Origin: Leucaena leucocephala
Lineage: Eukaryota; Streptophyta; Magnoliopsida; Fabales; Fabaceae
Direction: 5' to 3'
Assembly: GCA_037074615.1 (NCBI GenBank)
Contig: CM073558.1
Coordinates: forward strand, 2,285,501-2,349,500
Length of the DNA stretch: 64,000 bases
The translations under genes were made by a program, and so were the position numbers. Under the pieces are notes generated by a model that searched no databases, was not told where the DNA came from, and saw only the letters and a list, made by a program, of their open reading frames with translations. Of this stretch, positions 1 to 13,520 are shown one piece after another. Positions within the stretch are counted from its first letter, which is position 1. Each line of letters starts with the position of its first letter.

Positions 1-2059
1 AATTAAATTAAGTCACCTAGCAAGCCTTTAATGACAGTAATTAACAATACCATCACTTTCATCATCAACTTGTAAACTTTTTCATTATCTCTATCCTCTT
101 ATTCTTTTCCTTTTTCCTTTTTTTGGACGAATCTCTTCCCTCTGATTATGAAAGTGGTAGCTTAAATTTACTCATCCCCTTGTGTGTGTGTGTAAAGTGA
201 CTCATAACAATGTAATTATACATTTCTTTTTTTTTTTTCAATGTATTAAAACCCAAGACTGATAAGATGAATAAACCGGTAAGCTATAGTCTCATAGTCA
301 GTCTAATCATAAATTTTGAATGAGGTGATAAGATTATATTTAATATTATTTCTTTTCTTTTTAAGTTTAAAATAATATCATTTTTAGTTAAAATATAACT
401 CTAACAAATTTATATTTTAGTAACTCTATTTTATTATATTATATATAATTTGTACATATTTATTCTATTTATTTTGTGGATTCATATTTTTTATTTAAAT
501 ATTATAATATTACTCTATTTCAAGAATGCATAATAATATTTTTATATATTTTAATTAAATTATTTTTCTAATTTTAAATATAATATCTAATTTATAGTGT
601 AAAAACTCTTATATTTAATATTAAAAGAATATATTATTTTAATTATGAATAGATCCATCGTAATTCAAGATTTTCACTGACCTGATATTTAGGTTTTGAA
701 CGATATGGATATGAATACGCCGGTAGCTTCCATGTTCCATGCATGTAATGGAACGGACGAGAATCTATTAGACGGTCTCTCTCTCTTGGACTTTTCTTTC
801 GAACAAATGATAAGAACAATCCGTAGTTTGCTAGAACATGCGGTGGCCCCCACCATGTCTTGATTCACGTCAATTACTTCATTGTTTGCTCCGAATGGGA
901 ATCAATTCACCTTATAATCATATATAATTATACTAGTAGTGAAGCTTATCGTATTCATTTGTGTGTCCAAATTATGGGGTTTAAAACAATATCAACTGGC
1001 TCGACAACTTGTCCTCCGTTCCCACCATCACTGATTATTATTACTCTTAACTAAAAAACTAATTTAATGCATTTGCGGTACAACTAGTCATCCTCTTATA
1101 TATCAACTAACAATTCATAATATTATATACTTCCTCTGTTTTTAAATTATAAGAATTTGTTATTTTAAAAAAATAAAAAAAATAATTAATTATAATTAAA
1201 TATAACTTTTTAATATAAATATATATTATATACTTTTTAATTTATTCAAATTAGTCAACTAATTCTTATATTAATTATAATTAAATTATTTTTATGGTTT
1301 TCTTAATCTATTTAAAATCTAAAATATCTCTTATAATTAGAATCAAAGTTAATAGTATTTATAAGGTGCTCATTAATTAAATATTCATTTAGCACCTTTT
1401 TAACGTTTGTGGGTGAATACTTACCTTGTTTTTTTCTTTTTTCTTGCTCTTTCCTTTTTAATTAAATTCCCATGAAATAATTTTGTGCAAAAAATGAGCT
1501 TATGTTCTTAATCACTTTAATACAATAATAATAAATTTTATTTTATTAAATAGTGTTAACTATATGGATGATATAATATGATTATATATATTTTATCAAT
1601 AACTAAATTTTTAAATAAATTATTTATTAAAAAATAATGTTAAGTGATTTTATTAAGTATTATCTTCAATTTTTTTTTATCTCTTTTTAGATGAGGATTC
1701 TATATTAATTGTTTTAATCTCTTCATTTATGTCTATCATAATTTTTTTTATATATATGTCTGAACTATTTTAATCGATTTACACCAATCTTTGGTTGTCT
1801 CACTTGAAACTCTAACGTTTGGATTATTACGAACAAGTCTAACTAATTATATTGGTTTTACTCTCAAAGCAAGCAATGTTCTCTTTGCTTCCCACTCACA
1901 TTCTTCTTACTCGTTACTCTATACTTTTTTTTCTCTAAGTATCATTACTATTTTATTAAAAATAATCTTATTCAATATATTTTTTAACATTAAATATAAA
2001 CACATCTCTTAACAAAAATTTGACTATTAGTTTATTACGTTGTGAAAATTTATTATTTT

Positions 2060-2250
2060 ATTTTTTTTATACAAAAAAATATATATGAATTTAGTATCAA
2101 TCTCTATCAAAGTCAGAGTTAGATTCAAAAAATATTTACAAAAAATTTATAAAATTATCTACTAAAAAAAGCCTTATAGAGACTATAGAAATTAAATTTA
2201 TATTTTTATAAAATATAAATATATTTTTTATTATATATATCAACTCTTAT
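2060..2250 (-). repeat. Decayed copy of SINE-like family A (antisense)
   Basis: Read on the minus strand, the order of short blocks follows the better copies at 31395-31591 and 61028-61218: an A/T tail at the low-coordinate end, then degraded versions of the segment following the tail. No target-site duplication was found and the ends are approximate. Confidence 0.35.
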
Positions 2251-2764
2251 TTATATAGGTATTAAAAAGTGCCATATTGAACCTCAAGTTGCAAGTAGTG
2301 CCACCAAGATAGGGCCAACTTAAGTTGTTGTCCTTGGAAGGCAGAAAGGTACAATGTGGACCCTTCACGTTGCAAATTGTGTAATTTTTTAAATATTTAT
2401 GTCACTTTATTTTTTTTTTGTTGAGAAATAAAAGAATGACCAAGAGATTTCCCTAGATTATTGCTCATCAAATCCGTGGCTCTGGTTTCACATAACTTAG
2501 AATTCAGGGGCTCAATAGGATGTCTGGTTTTCACTTTGTGCATTTTTTTAATTTGTAATTTGCAATAAGGGATAAACTGATGTATAATAATTTTATTAAA
2601 AAAATAATTTGTCAAACTAGTGAAGCCGCGTTGGCAGTCAAATTTTAAACAAAGTTGATAGTGTGACACATGATGAAACATTTATTTATTTATTGTTATA
2701 GAGATATGAATCGCATGAGAGACATTGAAATATAAGTCAAAAGCTTAAAAAACTAACAAGATAA

Positions 2765-2925
2765 TTTATTTTTATATAAAAAAATTTAAGTAGATTCAGA
2801 ATCCGTTCTCAATTAAAGTTAGGGTATGACCCTGACATTTATAAAAAATTTATAATATTATTTACTAAAATAATTCTCACGATAATAATAAGATAAATAT
2901 TTTTTTATCATTTATGTAGACTCTC
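2765..2925 (-). repeat. Decayed copy of SINE-like family A (antisense)
   Basis: On the plus strand a run of A and T followed by aaatttaagtagattcaga corresponds to the tail-proximal block of the 61028-61218 copy (aaatttagatgggttcggt). The following 100 bases keep the same block order. Ends are approximate and no target-site duplication was seen. Confidence 0.4.
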
Positions 2926-3320
2926 ATTCAGAATGCAGTGAGGCACATATGATGAGGAATACAAAAATCCCCTTGGGACACTTGATCACAAAATTGGTAT
3001 ATATCTATTTATGTTCCTTGAAGCAGAACAATGAAATGTACTAACAAAAAAAAAACTTAATATTTCATCCTTAATTATTAATATTTTTTCATTAAAAAGC
3101 GTGTACACCACACCACAGACTTCTTAATTTTTCCGATCTGGAATTGCGACGCTTCTTTCCCGCCGAATTTTAGATCTATTTGATGTTTACTAATAACTTT
3201 ACTATTCCAAGGGTGCAACATATGAACTCAAATTTGAATTTCGTTTCTTCCTTAACTTTTTTTCGTTATAACAAATCAATTTAAACATACATGCCAGGCA
3301 ATCATATTAATGTTGAATTT

Positions 3321-3455
3321 GACCGTGCAAACCTAAGATGTTTAGGTGACGACAAAACGGTCCTTATCTTATAAATTGAAACAAAAATATAACAACGGGA
3401 TCTCATGTCACCCCAATCCTAAATAAACCGTGTAAACCTAAGATGTTTAAGTGAC
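3321..3455. repeat. Short direct repeat pair
   Basis: A block of about 29 bases at 3322-3350 recurs at 3427-3455, about 105 bases downstream. Both contain the core aaacctaagatgttta followed by gtgac, with three or four mismatches overall. This looks like a local segmental duplication; its origin is not identifiable from the sequence. Confidence 0.6.
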
Positions 3456-4656
3456 ACCTTTGGCCAGCGTAATGGCAACTTTCTCATATCAATGTAAACG
3501 AATATCATATTTTAAAAAAATAAAGTGCTTATAAAACATAAAGCGTGATAGAAATAATCTGGAAAAAAAAATTGAGTCCTTCATGCTTCTAAATAATATA
3601 AATTAAATAGATTTTATATATCACACATATTATAAGAACAAAGCCAGGCTACTATCTGCTACTCACTCTGTTTGGATTTAATTATAAGATCCTTTTTTTG
3701 GGAGCTATTTCATGTTTTATTATATAAGATGTTTTCGAGAGAGAAAATTGATTCATTAATAACCTTATTCCATAATCATCCTTTCATTGATTAATCAAGT
3801 GTGATTTAATTAAGGGATACTGCTAAATGAAGGGACTCTTTTTTTTCAAACAAAATTAAAAGTTTTAAACTATATCTAGTGAGGTCAATTGGTGTTTGCC
3901 TTTTGCTTAAAAATGTCTCATAAATTAAAATGGAGAGGAGAAATACTTGTATATGTTAAGAGTATTATGTCAATTAAATTCTATCCAATTAAAATATAAT
4001 AACTCAGTTGATAATTTATAAAAAAAATCATGATTTATTTTATTTTTATGAAATATAAATATTTTAATTTGAAAAATAAAATATTATATAAACTAAATTA
4101 AGAGGTTTATTGTTTCTTAAAAATAAAATATAATATAAATTATTTTAGAGAAGTTATCAATCAATTAAGATTAAAATATAGTAAGTTGTTGTATTTTAAT
4201 TAAATAAAATTTAAATGATATTATATTTTTAGAGTATATAAATATTTATCTAATTATTTTAATTTATAATATATTTTGTAAGTAAAAGGCGAAAACCAAT
4301 TCGCCTCTGATGTGATATGCGATATTTAATTTTTTTATATGATATGTATGAGTAACTGTTGCCATTGAAAAGGCAGATTACAAACCAAGCAAATCTACAA
4401 GAGATAAATAAAAAAATGGGCGAAAATTAAATGTGAACAATTTAGAATTTTACTTAGCGAGTGCGGGTGGATCCTACGCGTGGGGGCAGTATATATATTC
4501 CAACCAGGTTGGCAAGTTGCAGGATAGATTATTACTTAATTAAATTATTAAAAGGGATAAAGTTGATGGTAATAATTAATAACAATAATATAGATTATAA
4601 TGAATGAATTAGCCACATAAAGCCTACAACAGTAGGGCACGCAAAATATGTAATAA

Positions 4657-5330
4657 GGGTGTGTTTGACTTAACTAGACATAGAGGAGCAGAGATAAAAA
4701 AATAAAAATTTTAATATTGCATGATTTAATTTAAGAGAGAGGGGACATTTTTTTATATAGATAATTATAATATGTGGAAAGGATATTTTAGAAATATTAA
4801 AAAATATTATAAATATAAGAGTTAAATTAAGGTAACAATTTAATTGTCTCCCTAAATTCTTCAATTTTAGAGAGAATATGAAAGAAAATCTTAAAAAAAA
4901 ATTCTACCATACCAAAAGTTTTATAGTGTCAAACAAAGAAAAATAGTAAAAATTTAGCTCAACTTAGAGATTTTAACAAAAGAGAGAAAAAAATAAATAG
5001 ATTTTACTATTATCTTATTTATGATAATAAAAAAAAGAGAAAGGAAAAATTTTAATATTATATTATTTAATTTAAAAAATGAGGATAGAGAAATATTTTT
5101 ATATAAATAATTATTAGATGTGTCAGGAATATTTTAAGAATATTAAAAAAATATTATGATATAAAAGTCAAAATAGGATAATAATTTATTTTTTTCCTCT
5201 AAATTCACCAATTTGGGATGAAAAAGGAGAAAAAAATTAAAAAAATTTCTCAATTCCAAATAAAGAAAATAGAGTAAAATCTTTCATTTTCTCTCTCCTC
5301 CATTCCAAAATTCTCATACCAAACATACTC
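4657..5330. mobile_element. Tourist-like (PIF/Harbinger) MITE with duplicated interior
   Basis: The left end GGGTGTGTTTG at 4657 is matched in inverted orientation by the right end, whose reverse complement is GAGTATGTTTG ending at 5330 (9 of 11 positions). Both ends are flanked by TAA (4654-4656 and 5331-5333), the three-base duplication typical of PIF/Harbinger insertions. The interior contains two similar blocks, about 4694-4990 and 5025-5280, sharing the order ttttaatatt, a gatttaattt-like stretch, an aatatt-rich stretch and ctctaaattc. It may therefore be two related elements in tandem. It carries no transposase. Confidence 0.55.
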
Positions 5331-5718
5331 TAAAAAAATATAGAAAAAAATATTAATTAAACAGTATTAATATTCAATATTATTTGGTTAACTAGTTATA
5401 CTACAAAATAATAAATTGTGTTTAAAGCTTTTTGAATCACATCTTATTAAAAAGGATTTTAGTGAGAGGTATATTAATCATAAAATTTCAATATAAATTA
5501 ATCAATTATTTAAATATTTAATAATAAAATATAAAAAAATTAAAGATCTAGTGGTTCAAAGTGTTATAAAAAATAATAATATTGAGAGAGGGAGGGAGAG
5601 GCATCAATGAGTGGGGAATTAGCAAGGATGGATGGTGATGGGATATTTAGGATGTTGTCATCACACTTGACATTGAAGATGGCTCCTACAAGTTAAACGT
5701 GCTTGTGATGTGAGTGAG

Positions 5719-5721
<3 letters not shown>

Positions 5722-5754
<33 letters not shown>
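5722..5754. repeat. (AT)n microsatellite
   Basis: Uninterrupted AT dinucleotide run of 33 bases, ended by catcag. Confidence 0.95.
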
Positions 5755-5759
<5 letters not shown>

Positions 5760-5952
5760 GATTTCCTTTTTATTGTTTTACTCTTATCTATCGCCTGGCA
5801 CATGTATTTTCTTTTTATAAAAAAAATAAAAATATGCTTTAGCTGTATCCTCGTGTTTTATTATTTGTTTTCAATTATGATTTTCTATACAAATAAAATA
5901 AGAATAAAATCTCCCGAATAAAGATAATTTAACTATTTACGGATGGAGGATT

Positions 5953-5973
5953 GAGAGAGAGAGAGAGAGAGAG
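5953..5973. repeat. (GA)n microsatellite
   Basis: Uninterrupted GA dinucleotide run of 21 bases at the edge of a purine-rich stretch, at the start of the GC-richer island 5950-6430. GA runs are frequent near plant promoters, but no gene is evident beside this one. Confidence 0.9.
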
Positions 5974-8039
5974 GAAAGGAGAGGAGGCATTTCAATCCAT
6001 CACATCGGCAGCGTGTGGTGTGCGTGTCCAAATGGAGGCGCCTCCACCTGCGCTCCCGTTCCATCGGAGTCCAGCTGATCCCCGCCACATCATCCCTCCT
6101 TGCTCCTCCTTTATTATTTATTCACACTTTTCCCTTTTTTTTCAATTTATTCGATGGATGCCCACAAAGTAAGGGATGGTGCCCCCTCAGCCTCCGCCCG
6201 CATGACGTGTCACACCCTCCTCAACTTGACATGCTTCAGGTCAAATCACTCCCCTTGTTCCCTCCACAATCCTATCACCATCCTTATCATCACTCTCCCA
6301 CATATCTCTTCCCTGCACACTCCTCCCTTCACTTCCCACCCCACCTTTCCTTTTTATTCCCAACCATTTTCCTACTCAACTATGCTTACATTATATTATT
6401 CATCCTACCAAATACTTTACTGTACGTTTAGCAGTTTGGTAAAAATGAAAGAATTTCTAATAGAAGGATAGATAAAAAGAGAAATAAAATTAAAAATAAA
6501 ATAAAATTAAAAATAAAATTAAAAATTTATTTTAAAAATTTATTTACTATAATAAAAATAAATATATAATTGAAATAACTTTTTTATAATTTAGAGTAAA
6601 ATATTTTTTATAAATTAAAAAGAGTTAAAATTGTCTAAAATTTTTATAACTATAATAAAATAGTCTAAAAAAATAGTATTTTTACTTCTATCATTTTAAT
6701 CTAAATTTTTTTAATAGAATAAAAATAACTTAAAATATTAAAAATAAAAGTGATTTATATCATATTAAATAAAAAAAATAGAATATTCTATTCCTACTTC
6801 TCACGATATTTTTCATCATATTTCTAAATATTTTTTTTAAAATAATTAAGTTTTTTTTGTCAAATCACAATATTGACCTTCTATACTTTTTCCCTTGTTT
6901 TTTTTAAAAAATGATCTTACTAGGTATCGCCAGAGCCCTAGTGGCTAGTCGTCACCACCAACAACCAAAGGCTGTTGGTCTTTATTTTTTAAAATGGTAG
7001 TTTCTACTGCCTATTACTAAAAATTTGGTTGTCATTCCATATAATTAAAGCTGTTATTTCATTTTATCTATAGGCCACTCCTTTCTCAATAATTTTCCAA
7101 TATAACTCGCCTAATTTTTAAATATAAAATTTAATTTATAGTATAAAATGTTATATTTTCAGAAAAATACACGCCGTAATATTTTTATTTGCAAAATAAG
7201 TCTTTTTCTAGAAATATTTTTTTAAAAAAATACTAATACCTAGTCAATAAAAAAAAGCGTCAAACATCATGTGGCTCAAGGGATTATAAAAAAAAAACTA
7301 ATATTCTATGTGGGTAAAATTTGTGCAGTGCCATATTTTCTATAGATAAAAAATCTTATTTGGGATTTATTTTCTAATATTTTATAAAAATAACGTTAGA
7401 AGGGAAAAGTAAGGAGGGGAGATGACATAAAAGTGAGAGGGTGGGGCACGCATGGAAGAAATGGGGAGAGGGGAGGCCCAACATGACATGTGGGGTGATG
7501 GGGCCCACGAGTTCTCTAGGAGAGTGTGGTGTCATGGCGTGGGTGTTTCGTCGCTAACGTTGATCACAGAGCTTTCAATTTTGTCGTCTTGTTGACCCCC
7601 TTACCCCGTTCTATATTTGTTTTAGGCTCTAGGATAGGTTAAATTAAATTAAGAGAGAGTAAAAAAAAATAAGAAAAATTAATGAATAATATTTTTAATT
7701 TGATTAAGAAGGAGATAGGAGGGGAAGGGAGAGGGATTAATTAAAAATTGATAAAAATACCTTTATCTTTTTATTTAAATTTATTTATTCTTTATTTACA
7801 ATATTTATATTAAAATTAATATTTTTTAATTTATAAATCTTAAATTTTTTTATTTCATTTATATATATAATAAAAATAAAAAAATAAAAAAATTTAACAT
7901 TGTTTTTTATTAATTTTATAATTATTATATATTTTAATATAATATATAAATAATTTATTATAATTATTATGCAATTAAAGAAAAAAATTAGATGTGAAAA
8001 AAATAAAAATAAAAAGTTTGAGGGTATAATTGGAATATT

Positions 8040-11000
8040 ACAAAAAGTTTAGGGGCATTTTAGTCAAAAAAGGGGTAAAATTTTCTCTCTCCTCCAAAAA
8101 CCCCTACTTTTAGAGGGGAAGGGAGGGGACCATAAAAAGATAAAAAATCTCCCCTCTCCTCTCCTTCCCTCCAAAACCCTGTAACCAAATAAACCCTTAG
8201 TGATTCCCTAATATACCGCCCAAATTCTGGTTCATGCATCTCCTCCCCTATTCCCATTAATTAATCCCTTAATCCTAATTATTTAATTAATTACGCTACT
8301 TGCGTTCTGTCATCCCTTTCTCTTCCTGTTCCCTTTTGCTGCCAATTTACCTTTCACCCTTCCATTATTTTTTAATTTGTAAAATGGATGGGTTACATGT
8401 GACAGTTAATTTTAGAAATATTTTACGAGGCACGCCCTTCGCCGGAGATGAGAGGGAAAACGTAGAAGATTCCGAAAGTGTGTCAGAATTGTGTTCCCCT
8501 TGTTGTCCCTCTCCCTCCCGCCCTTTCTCTTCCTTTGACATTGTATTGTTGCTGACTTGCTCCTCCCGCATGCATCAATGAAATCGCCCCCACATGAGCC
8601 AATTAAAAAAAATCTACAGTATTTGAAAAGTTTATTAAAAATAAAAATCTCAATTCAATTTGCACTAGTACAATCTAATTTTGACCGTCACAATATATAT
8701 AATATATTTCTAATTATATATATATAAAAAAATATTTTAAAATTTTTACACATAATTAAATACAAATTATATACAATTAAATAAGAATTATACTTACTAA
8801 AATTAAACTACAATTTTATTTAGATAAAAATTTAAAAAATAACTTATAAAAATATTGACTTTTGGATAATTTTTATAAAAGTATCTTTAGATAGGAGTTT
8901 ATAAAAAAATTATTTTAAATAAATGATTGTTTGAAAAGTTATTATTAAAATAATTTTTATAATTAAAAAATTAATAAAAATAATATAATTTTATTAAAAA
9001 TATGAGAGATGAGATAGAGTGTAAGAAAAAATAAGGGTAAAATAATAATTAGATAATCCATAAATTCTTTTATTGTTTAATAATATAGCCTCAGTAATTT
9101 ATCTAAAACTATAGTTTAATTTAAAAGTTCTTTTAGATAAATATAATTATTTATTTAAAAAAATTAAAATTTAAGTCAAAAATATATTTTAAAACCTTAA
9201 TAAAAGGGATTTTAAACGCGTACAACATCATGTTAATTTGCCTAATAAAATTTCCTAACAATTACTTCTAATCCTAATAATTAATTCTTTATTTTCTTTC
9301 TTAATTTATTTAAAAAAACTGCATTACATTTTTTACTTTTGACTCAACCAACAGTTATTTCTCTTTTCTTTTTTCTTTAATGAACTATTCTCTCTTAATC
9401 TAAATATAAAGTTTTTTAAACTAAATTTTAGAAGTAAAAAGAAAAGATAAATTAATTATTTATAATTAATATGTGAATAATTTATAATTTTTTTAAAAAT
9501 ACAATTCCTTTTAATAATTAACATTTAATACGTAAAGATTAAAATACTCAAATAAATAGGGACATCGTGTAAAAAGGAAAATTTTACATACGTGACAAGA
9601 GCAAAAGGAGACTATACTAAATTAAAATAGTTAAATAAATTTTATATTTAAAATTAAGAAAATATATCAATTAAATGATAAATATGAAAAAAATAGTAAA
9701 AATTTTATGATATTTAACCAGCTTTAACTAAATTTATTGGTATCGTGAAATTTAAGTAGTTAAAAGACCTTTACAAAAAGGATCAAACTTTAAAGTAAGA
9801 AATATTTATATCTTAATATTATCATATAAATTTTATTAAAAATACGCACCATTTATAAAATCACAAATCTCTTGAGCTCCATACAATTTAGTTTTTCTAA
9901 TGAATTTGTCTGCTATGACATTTTGGTGTATCTTGGACATCAAGTTCAACTAGATCCATCAATAAAATTTAATATAGATAATAAAAAAATAATTTATATT
10001 CTATAAGAATTTGAGTTCAATTTATACTGTTATTGTGATAGTTTTTTTAATAGACAATCTTATGAGTTCTCTCTAAATACTGTCTGAGTCTTATGATCAT
10101 GTCTTAATTTTAATAAAAAATTTAGACTATTTTTTTTGTAATGTAAACAAAAAAAAGCTCAGCTAGACACACTATAGCCACGGTGCACACGCATCAACAA
10201 CAAATATAAACATTTTGTTAAGAACTGGCCATATTTTCATATCAAACCAGTCATTGAAAAGTAAAAGTATCAATTTCAATTTTGCTAGTCCTACATATAA
10301 AATTTAATTATTTTTTTTCATTTTAAATATATTTTTCTCGCTCTTTTTATAACTAATAAATTCAAATAAATAATTAATTTAATTAATTTTTAAAGAGAAC
10401 AAAATAATTAATGAAACCAACGCTCAGCTAGCTACCATATATAATATCTGCATGCCCTCCCGCGCCGGAGAGCAAGAAAAGTCAAATTGTGAACAAAAAA
10501 GTAACCCCCACAGTCAAAACTTAAAAAGTCTCTGTTTTCTTTTTTCCAAATTTTGCATTCAGCAGACAAGGAGAGCCAAACTTCATGTGTTTCAAGAGAA
10601 AAACCATTACGTCGTGAATCAGTTATGTGTCATCGGAATACATTAAAATCTAAAAATTTAATCCTTTTTTTTTTTTGCAATAATTAATTTTGATGTTCTT
10701 GCAATGAAATCTGATGTTGTATGCGTTTGTATATATTAAACAAAAAAAAAAAGACCGAATTTTTAAATAAAGGCTTTTTACCCATTTTTGTTTGTAAGTT
10801 ATAGAATAGGAAAATTCAAAACAATTTATAATTGAAAAAAATGGTAGAGAGATTTAAAAAGAAAAGGAGAGGTTAGGTGGTGGTTCAACGTAGAATGAGC
10901 TTTTTGTGTGGTCAAATCGGATGAAACCACTCACAAACATTAGGTAGGAACGTTGCCTCCCAACTGTGGCATTAAGAAAATATTGATTGACTGCGTTGTA

Positions 11001-13340
11001 AACTCTGTTTAAGATTGGCTCCCTCAATCAACTCATCCATGGCCATGTGATTCTTCCACCTCTCTCTCTATTCTCTCCCAGTTCATCATAATTACCCCTT
11101 CATAACTTAAATATTTATAATTAATATACCCATCATTCAGGACACTTTTTTTTTTTAAAAAAAAAAAAGTCCTACCATTTAATAATTAAAATTTAATGTA
11201 CGGAGATAAAAATGTCTCCATATATAAATGTAGGAAATTCAGTACAAGAGATGAATGAAAATAAAAATTTAATAGTTAGGCTGCATTTAATAGTGAGAAA
11301 AATATTAAAATGAAAGTAATTGTATTTAGTATTTATACTAAAGTGTATATTTGATTATTTATATTTATATTAAATTTTATTTCAATTCATTAAATTTAAA
11401 ATGTATACTTTTAGTCATTTAAACTTAATATTATTAATTTTACTAATAAAAATATTAATTTAAAATGAAAATTCTACAATTAAATGTTAACAAATATTTA
11501 CATTTTAATATTTTTATTTTAATTTTAAGTCAGAATTTAATTTTATAATTATTATTTTAAATTTATTGAATCAATATTTACTGCTGATAAAGTTATCAAT
11601 GATAAATTTAAAAAATTAAAATAAAATTTAATATAAATATACAAAATTAAATATATACTTTTAATATAGTATTTACCATCCTTATTTTATCTAAATTTGA
11701 CATTTTCTTTTAAATTCTTTTTATCTTATAGTAGCTTAATATATGTTATATTAATAAAAATTTTAAAATTTAAATCTAAAGCATTAAAAGCTGAAAATGC
11801 AAAGCATTAATTGTAAGATCAGAGTATTGGATTATTTTTTTAAAAATAAAATTAATTTGTTAATAGTTTTCTTTGCCCTAAAAATAGTGCTTTATTAGCA
11901 TAGTCAGCCTTATTTTACATCTTTATAATTATTGTATGCGTTGACTTGAAAATAAAGATGGCAATAAATTGAGGATCCCAACATCTTTTTCACCAACGGA
12001 GAGAGATCGAAAATTAATTAATTAATTTATGGCAATAAATATTAGCTTTTTTTATTTAATAAATTTGTGATAAATAATTTAATAAGTGAAGATTTTCTTT
12101 TACATTTCTATGAATTTTGAGATCTAAAAGATTAATTGACCAATTAAATGTGGATACATGAATTTCAGATTTTGTCATCAGGAGATACATTTTTTTCACC
12201 TTCTCAACAGTACATTCGTGAATTAAACATTAAAGACATTAAAATTTTCATTTAATTAAAGTTGGCAAAAACTCCACTCTTTTATTCCTTTGACCACATA
12301 AGTTTACAATATTGCCCATTGACCTTTTCCTTCTCTTTTCCGGTTTTGCCCCTATTCTCGTCAACCTAAAACTACCTTAATTACCTAAATAGCAGGTTCA
12401 CAATTTCAAATAATTAAAAAGGATTTCAAATAATTGCATGGATATTGAAATAAATTACATTGTGACTCCTTATATTGCTTAATAAAATATTTTATATTAT
12501 AAGCTATATGAGTGCATTTTATAGCAAAATATTAACTACTACTAAATAGATTAATTTTATTATTCATTATATCCCACAAATAACAAAATTTCTCATATAA
12601 TATATATTTATGTCATAATTTCTCATATTACTATTAATCATAACATGAGAAAAATTAATATCTTAATCACGCATTAATTCAATATATAAGTGGATAATTG
12701 TTTTAATCACCTGTTTTTATTAAAGCTACATTTTTATTAACCATTCATCATTCATGATGTTAAGATTTTATCATAAATGTAATATCTAAAAAAAATTAGT
12801 TGTTCCATGCAAAATAAAATAACTTTTATTATTAAGATTTAACCAATATTTTATATTTATTTATCGAAAAAATGTTAGTTAATCATTGAGATTTTATTAT
12901 AAATGAGGTCCATAAATTTATTTTTTGTGTTCCATGCAAAAAGAAAATAATAATAAAAATTTGATTATTAGGGTTTAACCAACCCTAATTTTTCTATTAT
13001 ATTATTATTAGGGTTCACCAGAATTTCAAGATCAAAAGAAAAATAGTCATTCTTTCAAAATAGTTGCCAAAATATTGTAAGAAGTTTACACAAATTATTA
13101 ATTATTTTTCATTTTGCATGACAACTGAAATTTTAGAACTTATTTTTTAAAAGTATCTAATCCTAAATTATTGTCAAATACGCGTGTTACTAAGTACAGC
13201 TGACTAAGCCAGTAAACCTAGAAGTCCAGTCTCTCTATTCTGGAACTTCAAGGTAGGTAATTCGGGAGCTGATACGAGGGCATAATGGTAAACGAAAAGT
13301 TTCTCGTCTTCTTGTGCAGCTCCTTACTCCATTGCTGGAA
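8040..13340. other. Intergenic region upstream of the ERF gene
   Basis: AT-rich, without a recognisable gene. 8040-8196 carries C/T-rich and G/A-rich blocks that could fold back, ending in ccaaataaaccc followed by TTA. This resembles the right end of a Harbinger-type MITE, but I could not find a matching left end. A decayed SINE-like copy lies near 9955-10140. The last few hundred bases before 13340 should hold the ERF promoter. Confidence 0.5.
9955..10140 (+). repeat. Diverged copy of SINE-like family A
   Basis: It contains in order the family blocks ctataagaatttgagttcaa, tagacaatcttatgagttct, ctctaaatac, gagtctt and a T-rich then A-rich tail. These align with the copy at 31395-31591. No convincing target-site duplication remains, so the boundaries are approximate. 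Confidence 0.5.
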
Positions 13341-13347
13341 AAAATAA

Positions 13348-13355
13348 TATATAAA
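13348..13355 (+). promoter_or_regulatory. Probable TATA box of the ERF gene
   Basis: TATATAAA lies 166 bases before the ATG at 13521. It leaves room for a 5' leader of roughly 130-140 bases, a normal arrangement for a plant Pol II gene. No other strong TATA match is as well placed. Confidence 0.6.
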
Positions 13356-13520
13356 GCCCTCCCTACTGGCTATCTTGTCACCAAACTCAGAATTATCAAA
13401 CCCTCAACAAGACATCGCTTCCATTTCCAAAGAAAAAAGCTTTTTAGTTTACATTTTCTTCTTACAGAGGGAGTTCAAGAAAAGCTCTGCTGAGCGTACA
13501 GAGAAGAAGGCAATAGAAAC

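Larger units (their letters stand above)
1..4656. other. AT-rich intergenic region, no gene recognised
   Basis: Very AT-rich sequence with only short chance reading frames, none with a recognisable domain or believable exon structure. It holds two decayed antisense copies of SINE-like family A (about 2060-2250 and 2765-2925) and a diverged direct repeat at 3321-3455, listed separately. Confidence 0.6.
5334..8039. other. Intergenic region with microsatellites and a less AT-rich island
   Basis: No gene recognised. The stretch 5950-6430 is less AT-rich than its surroundings and has overlapping open frames in several phases, but none shows a domain or consistent codon pattern. 7430-7560 is a second GC-richer patch. 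Both could be regulatory DNA or untranslated transcript; nothing in the sequence decides this. Confidence 0.5.

Noticed and set aside
5951..6471. Three overlapping open frames of 73-138 codons
   Set aside because: Low-complexity Ser/Pro/Phe-rich translations from pyrimidine-rich DNA, with no domain, no consistent frame and no splice support.
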